Positions 46,634 through 59,283 are shown, counted from the first letter of the stretch. The stretch is DNA of 64,000 nt from Cunninghamia lanceolata (GCA_027924645.1 BSBN01000213.1:35032501-35096500); one strand, 5' to 3'. The notes: generated by a model not told the origin, from the letters alone. Numbers and translations: made by a program.

Positions 46634-47017
46634 ATGAACCCACCAAATGTAGAACTTCAAGACCTAAGCTTCTTCTTTGACTTAAAACAAATGCCTTCAG
46701 AAGCAGAGTTAAACACTTGCATAAAGAGAACTTTAATAGATGATGGGGTGGCAATAAACATAGTCCCATTTTCCCTCCTAGAAAGGATGGGGTACGGGAA
46801 CACAAACATCATAGCATACCATGACACATTGAGAGGATATGATAATCTAAAAGTGGCCACAATAGGAAAAATTACCTTACCAGTCTCTTTAGGATCAAAG
46901 ACGTTCCCTACTATGTTTTATGTCATTGACAAGGACACCAGATATAACTTATTGTTAGGGAGACAATGGATTCATAGGATGAAGGCAGTGCCTTCCACCC
47001 TATTCCAAGAGGTATGA
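46634..47017 (+). pseudogene. Ty3/gypsy aspartic protease domain
   Basis: A 127-codon frame shows the retropepsin pattern: LIDDGVAINIVPFSLLERMG near 46735, where the usual D-S/T-G catalytic triplet reads DDG, then the hydrophobic middle and NLLLGRQWIHRMKAVPSTL near 46950. The enzyme would cut the gag-pol precursor. It follows gag by about 570 bp in a different frame and ends at TGA 47015-47017 before the pol-like frame. The triplet change and the frame breaks suggest it is inactive. Confidence 0.8.
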
Positions 47018-47177
47018 GTCTTACATTTGGGAAAAGTCTATGTTGCAAAAGGTGATCCCAGACCATTTAGCATGATTAAAGCAGATGTGAATAAAAAGAA
47101 AATAGACATCCCAATCAACTATGAGTTGCCTATGAACAAAAATTTCTATACCTGGTCCCACTCTACAAACCTTACAA

Positions 47178-48491
47178 TTGAAGAGGATGGAACCTCATGA
47201 AACAATAAACAAAGCGAAAGTTAAAACCATTGAAAATGAAGAACTAACGAAACAAAGAGAAATAGTTCCAAAAGATACTACAACTAAAATCATGGAGTGG
47301 TTAGAAAAGGAGGGTCCTATTCAATTCCCTTTGGACATCTTTACAATTAACGTGTATTCCAAAGATGAGCTAGGGAAGATTGATCAGATCGTCCCCTATA
47401 TAGGTGAAAACCCTCAAAAGACAATATGGCTTGATTTCAAAACTATGACACTAGAATTAAGAGAAGTAGATCCACATGATTTCTCAGATCTTGAGGAACA
47501 AACATTAGAGAGTTATATGCCTTTGATGCCACTAAAAGAAATGATGTCAAGTGAGTTTTATGTACCTCAAACGCAGGAGGAGATCGATTCTTATGTACCT
47601 CAAATGTAGGAGGAGAGCGATTATTATGTACCACTTTCACCCTCAGAAGATACTTATACACCATGGACACCTCCAACACAAAAAAATCTAATGATCAAGA
47701 AGAAGTTAATTCAGTGGATAACAAATCAACAAATTAATGTTTCAGAGATTTCATCAAGAGCTTTTATAACTCCTAAACCCCCAGAACAACCTTCTTCTTT
47801 AGCCTCTATACAATCCAATGACCTTGATACATGGGAAGCCCCTTTAGTACAAATGGAAATGGTTGAAAGGATCCCTGATGAAGATGAGATAAGAGGAGAG
47901 TTCCATAAGAAACTTAAGTTACGAATAATTATAGGAATGGAAGATCCTATCATCCTTGAGTTGCCTAAAAAGTATGTAGGGTATTCAATGGACTTACGGC
48001 CAGAACCAAATGGGAAGACAAGTATAAGCTTTGTTCCTCCAGATGAGCAAAGAGAGCCACAAACTCCTCTTGAATTGTTTCAATTTCTACAAAGTGTCCA
48101 AGAACGTGATGAAGTAAAAATCTACATCCAAGATGACTTCAACTTACTCATTGAACTTTTGAATTGTGATGGAGTCTTGTATTTGACTCCTTCTCACCAA
48201 CATGCCTTTGAAGTCTTGGCTCACATCACATTACCACATGAAGTCACGGAACTAAGTCCGCAAGAGAAAAATAATCCTTCACAGCCATATAGAGTAGGAG
48301 AAATTGTCCTCAGGAAGGGTAGTACTAAAAACAAGAAACATAGGAAAAAAAGAAATTTTTGCGAAGATCAGAAAGGACCTTATATAATCAAGGAAGATGT
48401 TAGAAATGGTGTGTATCCTTTGTTCACTATGGAAGGTCAAGAATTTGGTGAGATGGTTAACACTCTCCACCTCAAGAAATGTTATGTCTAA
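47178..48491 (+). CDS. Gypsy-element 3' frame: linker plus integrase-like C-terminal tail, no reverse transcriptase
   Basis: One frame of 438 codons is broken only by a TAG at 47607-47609. The second piece (47691-48491, 266 codons from its own ATG) is fully open, which is striking amid decayed neighbours. The N-terminal part is acidic, with a repeated YVPQTQEE/YVPQM/YVPLSPSE motif around 47560-47640. The last 70 residues (PYRVGEIVLRKGSTKNKKHR, then DQKGPYIIKEDVRNGVYPLF and a terminal LHLKKCYV) resemble the end of gypsy integrases, where a basic beta-barrel is followed by GPY and a final LKKYY-like motif. No reverse transcriptase, RNase H or integrase catalytic core lies between protease and this tail; the 1.47 kb is too short to hold them. 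The element was probably mobilised by a relative. The middle (YIQDDFNLLIELLNCDGVLY) is not recognised. Confidence 0.6.
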
Positions 48492-48600
48492 AAAAATCAT
48501 AAAAATCATAAAAATAGAAAAACTCCTAAAAAATCAAATAAATCTCAAAAATCCCAAAAAAATAATAAAATCATGAATTTAAAAAAAAAATTGTATTCTT

Positions 48601-49174
48601 CATTTTGTTCTACCATGCATTTTGTGAGTGACATGCTCTTGTGTGATTTTTGTCTTAGTAAGGAGTCTAAGGTTGCTTAGGTATAATTTGCCCCTTTGAG
48701 CCTTTGAGATCCCTTATAATCATGTTTACCGCTTATCACTACTCCCCTATTTACATTTCCCAATGATTCTAAATAAAGCATAACTCTTAGCTTCACACTG
48801 ATCCTAGTCTTAACGACTCATGATGTTAAGTCTAAGCAAAGTCAGTCTTCAAACCTACAGTACTGTTGTGTGGTTACACAACACACCCCATTTTGCCTTA
48901 GCAAAATAGGGACCCAACTTTTTGCTTTTGCTCGTTTTGTCTCTCCCTGGGCAGTAATGGTAAAAGTAGCATTAGTCAGTATGCATATGCTAATGTCAGG
49001 TATATCCATGATCTTGAAGTCTGAACTCAAATTTTCAAAGTTTGAATCTTTCCCCAAGAAGACTACCAAGTTAAAGAGTGTAAAATTCTAAGTAGGTTTG
49101 CCTTTTGCATCACCCTGAAATTCGGTCAAATGAAGAAGTTATGGCTGGTCAAAGTTTGGTCAAACCTGTCCTCA
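48601..49174. other. Non-coding stretch after the gypsy element
   Basis: It may contain the 3' LTR, but no boundary is visible. The 73-codon frame at 48870-49091 has no known domain. Confidence 0.35.
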
Positions 49175-49215
49175 GGGTCATATTTCTTAATATGACTGAT
49201 ATTCACAAATATCAC
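49175..49215 (+). repeat. Left outlier unit of the GGGTCATATTT repeat
   Basis: GGGTCATATTTCTTAATATG here matches units at 50569-50900 on the other side of the TIR element, suggesting the element landed in or beside this array. Confidence 0.65.
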
Positions 49216-49355
49216 CCTGCATACATTTTAACATAGAAAATTTGATATTTGCATATTTGTATGCGCTTTTCAAATTTTAAATTTGAGGGTCATTTACCCG
49301 TCAAAGTATCCGCACATTCAATGGGGCTCACATTCGTCGATATGAGTAATTTTAC

Positions 49356-50487
49356 GGGTGTGTGCAAGAAGTTGTGTCCACTTATTGGCCAAAAAGTGGA
49401 AGTGTTTTCCCTGATTTTCAGAATTTGTCACATTTGACCTAAAAATTTGAAGCACTTAACGATTGAATCTTGGAAAAATTCACTAAATATGAAATGTAGT
49501 ACTCGAAGTCTAGTTTCCAAATATGTAATTTTTTTCAATACCCAGATGATAGAAAGTGATTTTGAATAGGTGTTTCTAAAAACCACTGTTTAAAAGTCAC
49601 TTTTTTTTTACTATACCATGTACGTATACGTCATCCATATTTTGACCTAAATAATCATATTTTTCAAAATCCTTTTGGGAAAATATTTGTAACTCACTGA
49701 AGCACGTTTTCCATATTTTTTTGTAATTTTTTATTGAATATTTTTTTTTATTAATTTTTTATTGGCCATTTTTGATCTTTTAAAAAATCATCGTGTACAT
49801 CACGCATAAGATGACCTAAACTTAACATTTTTTGAATTTTTTTTTTTAAATTGAAAAGAATTGTCTAAAGTACGTTTTCCTACAATTTTTTTACAAAAAA
49901 ATATGTTAATAAAAAGTTATTAAAATACTAAAAAACCCTAATAATTCAAGTTTATGGACCTATTTCATCAGAAATTGATTAAAAAATAGAAAAATTAATC
50001 CAATTGTAAAAAAAATTACATATTTGGAATCTACACTGTCTCATCTATAATGGGTTTTAATTTTGTCAAAATATTCTGCAAAATAGACCTTCAAATATAT
50101 GCCCAAATTCACTATTTTGTTGTGACATTGACAGGACCTTCAAGTTGCAGGTCAAACCTGGTCCAAAGGTCAGGTTCGGGTCCCCAAAGCATTTCCCGAA
50201 CCGGGTTACAAAGCAAAACCCGAGCTTAAAATTCAAATTTTAAATAAAGGGATCCCGTTTTTAAAACGGGATCCCGTTTCATAAAGGTTAAAATATTAAC
50301 CTTTTATGGAACTCAAAATGGGATCCTATTTCTTGAAAACGGGATCCCGCTTTTGGCTCAGGAACCCGAAGCAAAAAGGGATCCCGTTTCATAAAAAGCG
50401 GGATCCCGTTTTGGTTAACCCGATTTTGGATTTTTTTCTAACTCTGAAACTTCCACCTTAAGTGGACACAACTTCTTGCATTTACCC
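49356..50487. mobile_element. Short non-autonomous TIR element with TTAC target duplication
   Basis: The left end reads GGGTGTGTGCAAGAAGTTGT followed by GTCCACTTA. The right end, read on the minus strand from 50487, is GGGTAAATGCAAGAAGTTGT followed by GTCCACTTA, a match at 26 of 29. TTAC flanks both sides (49352-49355 and 50488-50491). At 1132 bp it has no coding capacity. The termini share GGGT, TGCAAGAAG and the CCAAAAAGTGG word (about 49391) with the large transposon at 12727-30212, which is the likely source of transposase for such elements. Confidence 0.8.
50247..50412. repeat. Six GGGATCCCG palindromes near one end of the short TIR element
   Basis: AAACGGGATCCCGTTT and close variants occur at about 50247, 50264, 50315, 50336, 50373 and 50393. 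TAAAGGTTAA-AATA-TTAACCTTTTA (50282-50306) is a further palindrome. They take the place that CpG palindromes hold in the large transposon, so they may be binding sites for the same kind of transposase. Confidence 0.8.
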
Positions 50488-50499
50488 TTACCCAATGTG

Positions 50500-50930
50500 A
50501 ACATGATGTCATTTCAAAAGAAAGCCCAACAATCATGATGACATCATCATCATGTTCCTAATATAGCAGGGTCATATTTCTGAATATGCCTCATCTTCGT
50601 TAAGATGACCATGACGCCATCCTGTTTCAGGCCAAAGGGGGATTTAATATGACTGTGATGTCATCATCTCATGAGGGTCATATTTCTCAATATGACTAAT
50701 CTTTCGATTATGACCATGACATCATCCTAACCCGAGGGTGATGTTCCTCAATGTCGGTCATATTTCTGAATATGCCTCATCTTCGCTAAGGTGACCATGA
50801 CGTCATTCTTTTCATTCTAAACGAGACTCGACTATGATGATGACATCATCATCATATCCTGATACAAAAGGGGGTCATATTTGTTAATATCCCTGATATT
50901 AACTAGTATGTATAGCTGGACCCGAGGGAT
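50500..50930 (+). repeat. Tandem repeat with GGTCATATTT and ATGACATCATC
   Basis: Units start with GGTCATATTT at 50569, 50675, 50755 and 50872 (spacing 80-117). Each contains AATATG, then a TRACCATGACRTCATCC-like phrase. Many ATGATGTCATCAT-type palindromes result. Confidence 0.75.
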
Positions 50931-51510
50931 TTATTCAATTCAATTTAAAGAGCATAAGAGTATGCATATTTATATGCATTAAGGCTTGTATGTATCCAAG
51001 ATACAAAAGGATATACAAAGGTGCGTACAAGGTCATAATCGAAAACCAATTCCAATTCAATTCATGAAAGGGTTGAGATCTGAATTTGTATGTATGGATA
51101 TACATAAGGTAATACAAAGGAAGATGCAAAGCAGGATTCAAAAGGTAAGCTCCAATCTATTTTATGCACCTTTTGAAGTCCGGGGCTGCATAACATATAC
51201 AAAGGATGATATACATACAATTGCATATACAACCGGATGCATTTGAAAAGTTAAACACTATAAACTTCAAGTAGGGATTTGCATTTGTATGCCCAGCATT
51301 TGTATTGTATATGCATGATCATATACAAAGAGTATTATATGCAGAAAGTGCATAAGATACAAAAGTGAACTTAAAAGTGATAGTGCCATTGAGTCAAAAT
51401 ATGACGTTGATGTCATCATTTCTTGCCTACAAAATAGAGTAAAGGCACATGTATTATATATGCATGCGATATACAGAGAGAGATACAAAACACCCACAGA
51501 GAAAAGAGAC
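50931..51510. repeat. Degenerate repeat of ATATACAAAG words
   Basis: GATACAAAAGGATATACAAAG, ATACATAAGGTAATACAAAGG, CATATACAAAGG and similar words recur about every 25-60 bp. There is no gene. Confidence 0.5.
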
Positions 51511-53279
51511 CATTTTAGGGCCTGATAGCATGTTTTTCAGTCAACGGTGGTTGAATAGACCCTCTTGACCACATATGGACTTTTAAATACGTGAATTTTC
51601 ATAGATGCTTAATATTCATAACCCGATATATATGTTTGCACATTCAGAGCCTAATTTACATGTAATGTTTGATTTTCCTGCTAATATATTAAATGATGAT
51701 GCTTAATTCTTATCTATCTGTTGCAGGATGTTGGAACTATTTGAAGTTTGGCTGGATGTTGTTGAACATTGCAGAGTTGCATATAGGGGCGACATGAACT
51801 AGAGTCGAGAGATATCCCCAAATACGTTGGGTGCTACCTAGAGCGTGGACCGAGTCAAGGATGCTAGAATATTCTTTGCCAGCTTTGCGATTGCCAATTG
51901 GCAAGCACGTGCTCTTCATCTGAACCGTTGATCATCATAAGAGGAACCTGATTGTTGGATCAATGTAACCATTTTCTGGCCTTTGTTCTATAAAGGGGCC
52001 ATGACTTATCATTTGTAAGGAGTAGAGACAGATTCAAATATGGTAAAGAAGGCCAATGATTGTAGACCCAATAGGAGATCAGATTACTGAGACTAATGAG
52101 GATTGAATTGTTGAAATGTCAAGATTCTTTCTTCAGATCATTGTAAATGTACTTGTTCTAAAGCATACTGGATGGAGTTGAAGCTTCAGATTACATCCTG
52201 ATTGTAAATTTTATGTAATCTTCAAGTTGATTTCTGGATATGTAATGGTGAATGTTGTGTTCAATAGAAACGCTTTCATTTTATTGCATATTGTTGTCAA
52301 CTTTTCCTTTGAAGATTTGCATTGGATCATGCGGATTTGTGGAATGTCTTGGTGAAGTATGATTTAGTTTTTCTTCTCTTCATTGCTGTATCAGAACATG
52401 TATGTGGATCAGTGATCTCAGTCAAGTGATTTTAGGAATCTCACTCTCTAAACCCTATCTTTGTCATTTCTTTTTTTCTTAATTTCATTAAACCACCATC
52501 ACAACTGCAAATACACAGATAAATGAAAAGTAGAACATAAAATATGTAGATATCCCATAGGTAACTGAACATCTTTAGCATATTTGAGCTAAATGCATGT
52601 AGAATTGAAAATGTCATGCAAAGAATCATAAATAATGATAGGAATCATGGAAATATCAGTGTGTAGGCACAATATTTACATAAATTTAAAGTGCAAAAGC
52701 TAAATTGAGCCAGGATTAGTTCCAAATCAGTAAATTGAGATAGTTACATAAGAACTAATTAGAAATTATTAAGAACTTTGCAAATAATACTAATCAAAGT
52801 GGAAATATACATAAATATTTGCGTATTTAGATTAAATATTGAAAGATTTGACATCTTTTGTTGAGAATTCACAGCAAGTAGGATCAACACAGCAGGATCA
52901 ATAGAGAATAGGTGAAAACAGAGCATATTCTTCAGACTAACACGTAAGGCCCCTGAATGGAAAACAACAACACAAATCAACCACTGAGTAACGTTAGATG
53001 ATCATGACTTGATTCACGGAGACTTGGAGTAATCAATTTATCCTAAATTGATCATACTTTTCAAGATAATAAAGGTTTGTTGTGTAAACTTTTATTAATG
53101 TTGTAAGGACCAACAATCATCATCAATAAGTACCCAATAGAAGCTTGCAAGTAGACCTTCCCCATTCCCCCATAGTATAAGAGACATCTGGCTAGATAGT
53201 GAAAACTTTTGGTGGCACTTAGTCCCTCATCTTTCCTAGCCAAAAATGCTAGGGGGATCATAACTCTGTAGGTTTAGCA
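51511..53279. other. Non-coding stretch, possible LTR remains
   Basis: A CTATAAAGGGGCC TATA-like word near 51990 and an LTR-like TGTTGGAAC word near 51729 hint at a decayed LTR. No matching copy or protein was recognised. Confidence 0.35.
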
Positions 53280-53610
53280 ATAAAAAAAATATGAGTGAAT
53301 AAAAAACGAGAGATAAAAAAAAGAGTGTGAGAAATCATAGGAAAGAATCATTAGAACAACAGAAACACCAAAACATCAAAATTCAAAAAGCAAAAAAAAT
53401 ACCAAGCAAAAGCAAGAGATTCAAGTGAGGCATTGTAAAATGCAAAAATATACAAAAAAACAAAAAAAAAGAGAGATACAAAAAAAGAGTGAGAAAGAGA
53501 AGATTGTTGATGTCCTTACTCTCAAGTGGAGATAACTCTAAGCTTCAAGCTACGAGAGCGACATCTATCAAAGAAAATTAAAAAAAAAAAGATACAAAGC
53601 ACACACACGC
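53280..53610. repeat. A/GA-rich low-complexity tract
   Basis: Runs of A with GAGAGATACAAAAAAAGAG-type words. Purine-rich tracts like this often precede a 3' LTR, but none is shown here. Confidence 0.6.
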
Positions 53611-54797
53611 ACTAGCTAAGCAAAGCCAAGAGTCTAGTTGTCTTTAGGGCCATCTTCTGCTCTAAAGTCATTCCTTTACCCCACATCTATCTTGGTGGCC
53701 ATATTTGATCTAAGTCTAGAAGGTACTACTAATATTTGTTACTTGTTTAAGTTGAAAGCTTCCCAGATTGTTTTGTCTAGATAAGGATTAGTGTTTAGCC
53801 TTTTGCGAAGCCAAAATCATAAGCATTCCATCTCCTCCCCATTCCCACTTGAGTCCCTAATCCCATCCCAAAGATTAATAGGTCTCCTTATATTGAGTTA
53901 ACTTGCAATCCCCTAGGTCAAAAATCTTATTTAAGAGTAGTCACATTGTTTGTTCCACATGCATACATACCAAAAATTGAAAGAAATAATTTCATGTCAT
54001 AGCTCATGGCATCACATAGAAATATAATTTTTTTACATTCGTAATTTCATATGTCCTTGCATCCATACATATCATACATTATATATTACAAAAAAAGAGA
54101 TCAAATACTTAAACATTCCAAGTGCACAAAAGATAGAAGATGGAGGCATGTGACATTAAACTTGAGCTGAATCATATAAAAAATCTACTCACAAAATAGA
54201 TGAGACCATAAGATTAATTAGTGGAACGATACTATATGTACCACCCTGCAATGTCCAACCCTCAAATATATAAGAAATACACATTTCTAATTCATCTAAA
54301 TTAATAATAAATTTATATATTAAAATCTTGAATTTAAGAGATAAAATATAAATTGTAACTTCGTATAAAACACCTATGGGTCAATACTATTAAAGGTCTA
54401 TACAAGCAGGTCATCAATCAAGACCATGCCCTCTAATCTACTAGAAAGAAGTGGTGAATCATGCCTGACACCATCTTCATCATCTAGGTCTTCAATACAC
54501 AAAGTTGCATATGAACAACATAAGTGGGAGGGAAGATAAGGTCTAGAAGGCACCTTATCATGTATAACCTCACTTTTATTAGTGCAAGAAATTTAGGTGC
54601 CATGTTGAATTAGGAAGCTTGTCAATGTATTGATAACATGGAAGGTTCCAACCTCTATAACCTCTTTTGCAACTTAGGGGAATATCACATGATCAATAGC
54701 TACCCATGAAAGTGATCTCTAAGGTTGGTTAAGTGCCCAATGCACCCCTTGTTTATCCTACATAGAGCCCTTACCTCTACCTTGAAATTCTTTGGGG
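53611..54797. other. Left flank of the copia element
   Basis: AT-rich, nothing recognised. Its last five bases plus the next (54798-54802, TAAAA) are the target duplication. Confidence 0.4.
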
Positions 54798-54802
54798 TAA
54801 AA

Positions 54803-55210
54803 TGTTGGAATGTGAAGTCAATTTTACTTATTCCAGTAGTGATAAGCAGTCGACAACAAGTACCACGGTAGTGCCACTCGGAAAGGAATTTTTTGGCCAT
54901 ATGACATGTGTACACCATGCGGAATTGCATGCGGAAGTGTCACTCACACTTTTATGCATGGAAATCTTTCTTCGGAAAGGATTTTTTTTTGCATGTGTGT
55001 TTTTTTGTGGTTATTTAAGTTAGTCGAGCATGAATGTGAAGGCATGAGAAAAAGTTTTTTGTAACAACAAATTTTCTTTTGAGAATAAAATTGAGAGATC
55101 TTTTCCTTTGGTTTTTTCGTGGTACATTACTAGGTTTTCCACGTAAATATGTGTTGTCTTTCTATGTGTTTTATTGCTTTTTCAATTCTACATAGCATAT
55201 TTTTCTAATA
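54803..55210 (+). repeat. 5' LTR of the copia element (408 bp)
   Basis: Begins TGTTGGAATG and ends TTTTCTAATA, where the second LTR ends in CTAACA, so the terminal CA has mutated. It lacks a block of about 120 bp present in the 3' LTR at about 59388-59505. Confidence 0.92.
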
Positions 55211-55212
55211 GT

Positions 55213-55224
55213 TGGTATTAGAGC
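55213..55224 (+). other. Primer-binding site, initiator tRNA-Met type
   Basis: TGGTATTAGAGC lies two bases after the 5' LTR. The standard plant copia site is TGGTATCAGAGC, so one C-to-T change has occurred. Confidence 0.9.
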
Positions 55225-55276
55225 ACACAATTTTGTGCAGAAATTGTTTTGTGGATTTTTATCTTTGTGAAAAGCA

Positions 55277-58200
55277 ATGACAGGAGGCACGATTAACATA
55301 TTCTAGGTTAAAAAATTTGATGGTTCCAATTTTGCTTTGTGGAAACTAAAGGTTCAAGCCTTATTGGTGAAGGATGGATGCGCCTTGGTTCTCAAGGGAT
55401 ATCATCACAACCTACAACCACATAAGCAAGAGGAATGGGATGAAAAGGATAACATGGTTAGAGCTAAAATTTAGTTATCTCTGACTAATTTAGTTCTATT
55501 CAATGTTGCAGAGGAGAAAATGGCACATGACTTATGGACTAAGCTTGAAAAGTTGTATGAGACCAAGTCATTGGCAAACAAAATTCTGTTATGGCAGCAG
55601 TTGTATAATTTGAGGATGTATGATAGTTCTTCAATCACAAATCATCTCAACAATTTCAACACACTGATTAGCAAGTTGGCTTCAGTGGAGGTGAGAATTG
55701 AAGAAGAGGATAAAGCGACTATACTATTGTGCTCTTTGCCTGAAACTTGGGATCAACTAGTTATGGCACTTAGTAACTTAGCACCAAAGGGGAAACTTAT
55801 CTTTGAAGATGTAGTAGCTATAGTAATTTCTGAGGATTCAATGTGGAAGACATCTCAAGGGACTTCTTCCAATGATGCCCTTGTTGCAAGGGGCAGAAAT
55901 TTGAAAAGAGAGAAAGTTGAGTGTGGACAAGCTAGGTTGAAATCCAAGGGGCGAAAAAGAGTTAAATGTTGGAACTGTGGAAAAATAGGGTATGTCAAAA
56001 AGGACTATAGGTTGTCGAAATCAAACAAAGAAAACCTTAGCTCACATCCATCAGAGGCAAATACAACAGAAGTTGAAGAACCATTGGAAGATGGAAAGGT
56101 TTTGTCTACTAATCTGAGAGGTTCATTTCGTCATGTTTGGATCATTGATTCTATGCCTCTTTTCACACGACTCCTCACAAGGAATGGTTTTCTTCTTACC
56201 AGTCATGTGATGGAGGTATGGTTTACATGGAAAATGATAACCCGTGTGAAGCTATTGGTGAAGGAGAGGTCAAAATCAAGATTTTTGATGGGATAATAAG
56301 GACTCTTCAGCATGTCAGACATGTACCAGGATTAAAGAAAAATATTTTGTCACCTGGAGTATTCGATGAGCAAGGTTACTGATTTAGTGGTGAAAATAAT
56401 TGTCTCAAGGTAACAAAGGGAGTGTTGGTGGTGCTAAAGGGAGAAAAGATTGGAAATCTCTATAGGATGGTTGGAGAAACTTGTAATGGAGAGGCTACGG
56501 TGGTATCAGATGCAAAAATGGATTCATTATCTACTTGGCATAAATGGCTAGCCATATGAGTGAGCATGGTGTCAAGGTATTGCTAGATAAAAATCTTCTC
56601 CTAGGTGCTAAATCTAGAGATTTGAATTTTTGTGAGCATTATTTGTTTGAAAAATAGAATAGGTTGAATTTTTCTAGTTGCACTACCAGAAGTAAAGAAG
56701 TTCTAGATTTAATTCATTTAAATACTTGGCAAGCACCTGTTACATCAATTGGGGGTTCGTCATATTTTGTTTCATTTATAGATGATTATTCCCGTAAGGT
56801 GTGGATTTATTTGTTGAAGAATAAATATGATGTATTTCCTTATTTTAAGAAGTTTAAAGCTTTGGTATACAATCAAAAAGGAAAGACAATAAAGTGTCTT
56901 AGAATAGATAATGGAGGGGAATTTTATTCAAGTGAGTTTAATTAGTTTTGCAGTGAGCATGGTATAGCAAGGTAGTTGACGGTTCCTAGAACACCACAAC
57001 AAAATGGTGTTGTTGAAAGGATGAACTGTACAATTATGGAGAGAGTTAGATGTATGCTAAGCATTGCTAGATTGGAGCAAAAATTTTGGGGTGAGGCTAT
57101 TTATACAACATGTTTCTTGATTAATAGATCACCCACTACAACTCTAGATTGTCAAATTTTTGAAGTATGGACAGGTAAACCTGTTGATTATTCTTTTCTT
57201 CATGTTTTTAGTTTTGATGCTTATGCTCATATTCTAAAGAGGATAGGAATACGCTAGACGTGAAGTCTGCAAAATATATTTTTCTTGGTTATGCAAAAGG
57301 TACAAAGGGGTACAGGTTGTGGGATACTGTTGCCCGCAAGATTATTATTAGACGAGATGTTTATTTTAATGAAAAATCAGTGCAAGGAAGAAAAGAACAA
57401 CAATGTACAAAAATTGTTCCAATAGAGGTGGAAATGTATGATGCTAATATGGAGGTGCTAGATGAAAATCAGTTACCTATTCATGAAAATTAGCAAGATA
57501 ACAATCAAAACTAGCTAAATGATGAGGATGAACAACAAGCAAATGAGCCACAGGGTAACACATTACCCCTTCTAAGGAGATCCACTAGAGTGATCAAACC
57601 ACTAGCAAGGTACTCTCTTAATTGTAATTTAGCTTATGCTTTACTTACTAATGTTGGTGAGCCTAGCTCATATTAGGAGGCTTGTGAAGATGAAGATGCA
57701 AACAAATGGAGAGAAGCTATGGATGAGGAGATGAGAGCTCTACATAAAAATAAAATGTGGGAGCTTGTGCAATTGCCTAAGGGGTGAACAACTATTGGAA
57801 ACAAGTGGGTCTTCAAACTGAAAAGGGATATAAGTGATAATGTGGAGTGATATAAAGCTCGGTTGGTGGCCAAGGGGTATGCACAAAAATTTGGTATTGA
57901 TTTTGATGAAATCTTTTCACCTGTGGTGTAGTTAAGTACAGTTAGAGTTGTTTTGGCTCTTATTGCTAGTCCTGATTTGGAGTTACAATGTAGTTAGATG
58001 TTAAAACAACTTTCTTGCATGGTGATCTTTCTTAGGAAATTTATATGCAACAACCAGAAGGTTTTGAGGAAAAAGGCAAGGAGAATCTAGTTTACAGGTT
58101 GAACAAATCGTTGTATGGATTAAAACAGGTGCCAAGGTGTTGGTACAAGTGGTTTGATTCCTTCATGATGAGTTTGGGTTTTAGCAGATGTGAGGTTGAT

Positions 58201-59152
58201 CATTGTGCCTACTTTCAAAGGTATGAAGACAATTTCATTATTTTGCTTTTGTATGTAGATAATATGTTTGTAGCATGTCCCAACATGCATAGAATCATCG
58301 GGTTAAAAGCTCAGCTTGATAGGGAATTTGAAATGAAGGACTTAGGAAATGCAAATTAGATTCTTGGAATGAGGATACACAAAGATAGAACGGACAAGAA
58401 GATTTAGTTGTCACAGAAGACTTATGTGGAAAATATTTTGCAACGCTTTCAATATGCATAATGCTCAACCAGTTAGTACTCCATTGCATGTTCATATTAA
58501 ATTGTCTTCAGAACAACGCCCTAGCACAAAAGTGAAGAAGATGCAGATGTCTTGTGTACCGTACTCATCAAAAGTTGGTAGTCTTATGTTCGCCATGGTG
58601 TGCACCAAACCAGACATTGCACAAGCAGTGGGAGTAGTCAGTCATTTCATGGCAAATCCAAGTTATGATCATTAGATGGTTGTGAAGTGGATTCTTAGGT
58701 ATTTGAGGGGCACTTCTGATGTTGCTATATGTTATAGTGGGAGTAGTCTTCAGGTTAATGGGTATGTGGATGTGGATTTTAGTGGAGATAGAGATAAGAG
58801 AAAATTTACTACAAGTTAAGTTTTCTCATTAGCAGGAGGTGCTTTTAGCTAGGTCTCAAAGTTGCAAACAATGGTGGCCTTGTCTACTACTAAAGTTGAA
58901 TATATGGCAGCGACATAGGCTAGCAAGGAGGCAATCTGGGTTCATAGACTCTTGGGTGAATTGCAGGTAAAGCAAGATAACATGGTGTTGCATTGTGGCA
59001 ACCAAAATGCTTTACACTTAACACGAAACTCAACTTATCATGCCAGAACGAAACATATTGATGTACAATATCACTTTGTATGTGAGGTGGTGGAAGGAGG
59101 ACAAGTCTCTTTGGCTAAGATACATAATGATATAAATCCAATAGATATTTGA
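55277..59152 (+). pseudogene. Copia gag-pol polyprotein, inactivated
   Basis: Gag starts at ATG 55277, with TAG at 55304 and 55472 and an open piece 55520-56296. The nucleic-acid knuckle reads CWNCGKIGYVKKDYR, where His and the last Cys have become Tyr. A one-base loss near 56150 breaks the protease inside its DSGA motif. Integrase follows at 56664-57257: FIDDYSRKVWIYLLK, RIDNGGEFYS and PQQNGVVERMN are clear, but the first catalytic Asp region reads LIHLNTW, suggesting Asp to Asn. A stop at 56943 and a frameshift near 57257 follow. Reverse transcriptase (about 57660-58360) has KARLVAKGYAQ, LYGLKQVPRCWY and LYVDNM, where the catalytic YVDD reads YVDN. A one-base shift lies near 58449. RNase H and the end (NSTYHARTKHIDVQYHF) reach TGA at 59150. 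It would package, copy and integrate the element. Confidence 0.92.
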
Positions 59153-59283
59153 TGAAGCCTACTAGTAGAGAGAAGTTCATATGGTGTAGAACTTCTCTTG
59201 GCTTGCACATCACTTGATGATAGGCAGTAGTGGCATTGGTCTTTCAATAGGATGAGATATTTGCAAGGCAGAAGCTTGACTTC

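Larger units (their letters stand above)
43924..48600 (+). mobile_element. Ty3/gypsy-type element lacking reverse transcriptase (internal part)
   Basis: This groups the duplication, primer-site candidate, gag, protease and tail ORF. An A-rich stretch at 48492-48595 follows the last stop. The LTRs are not delimited: a candidate upstream promoter lies at 42440-42530, but no matching downstream copy was recognised. It resembles non-autonomous gag-bearing plant retrotransposons. Confidence 0.7.
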
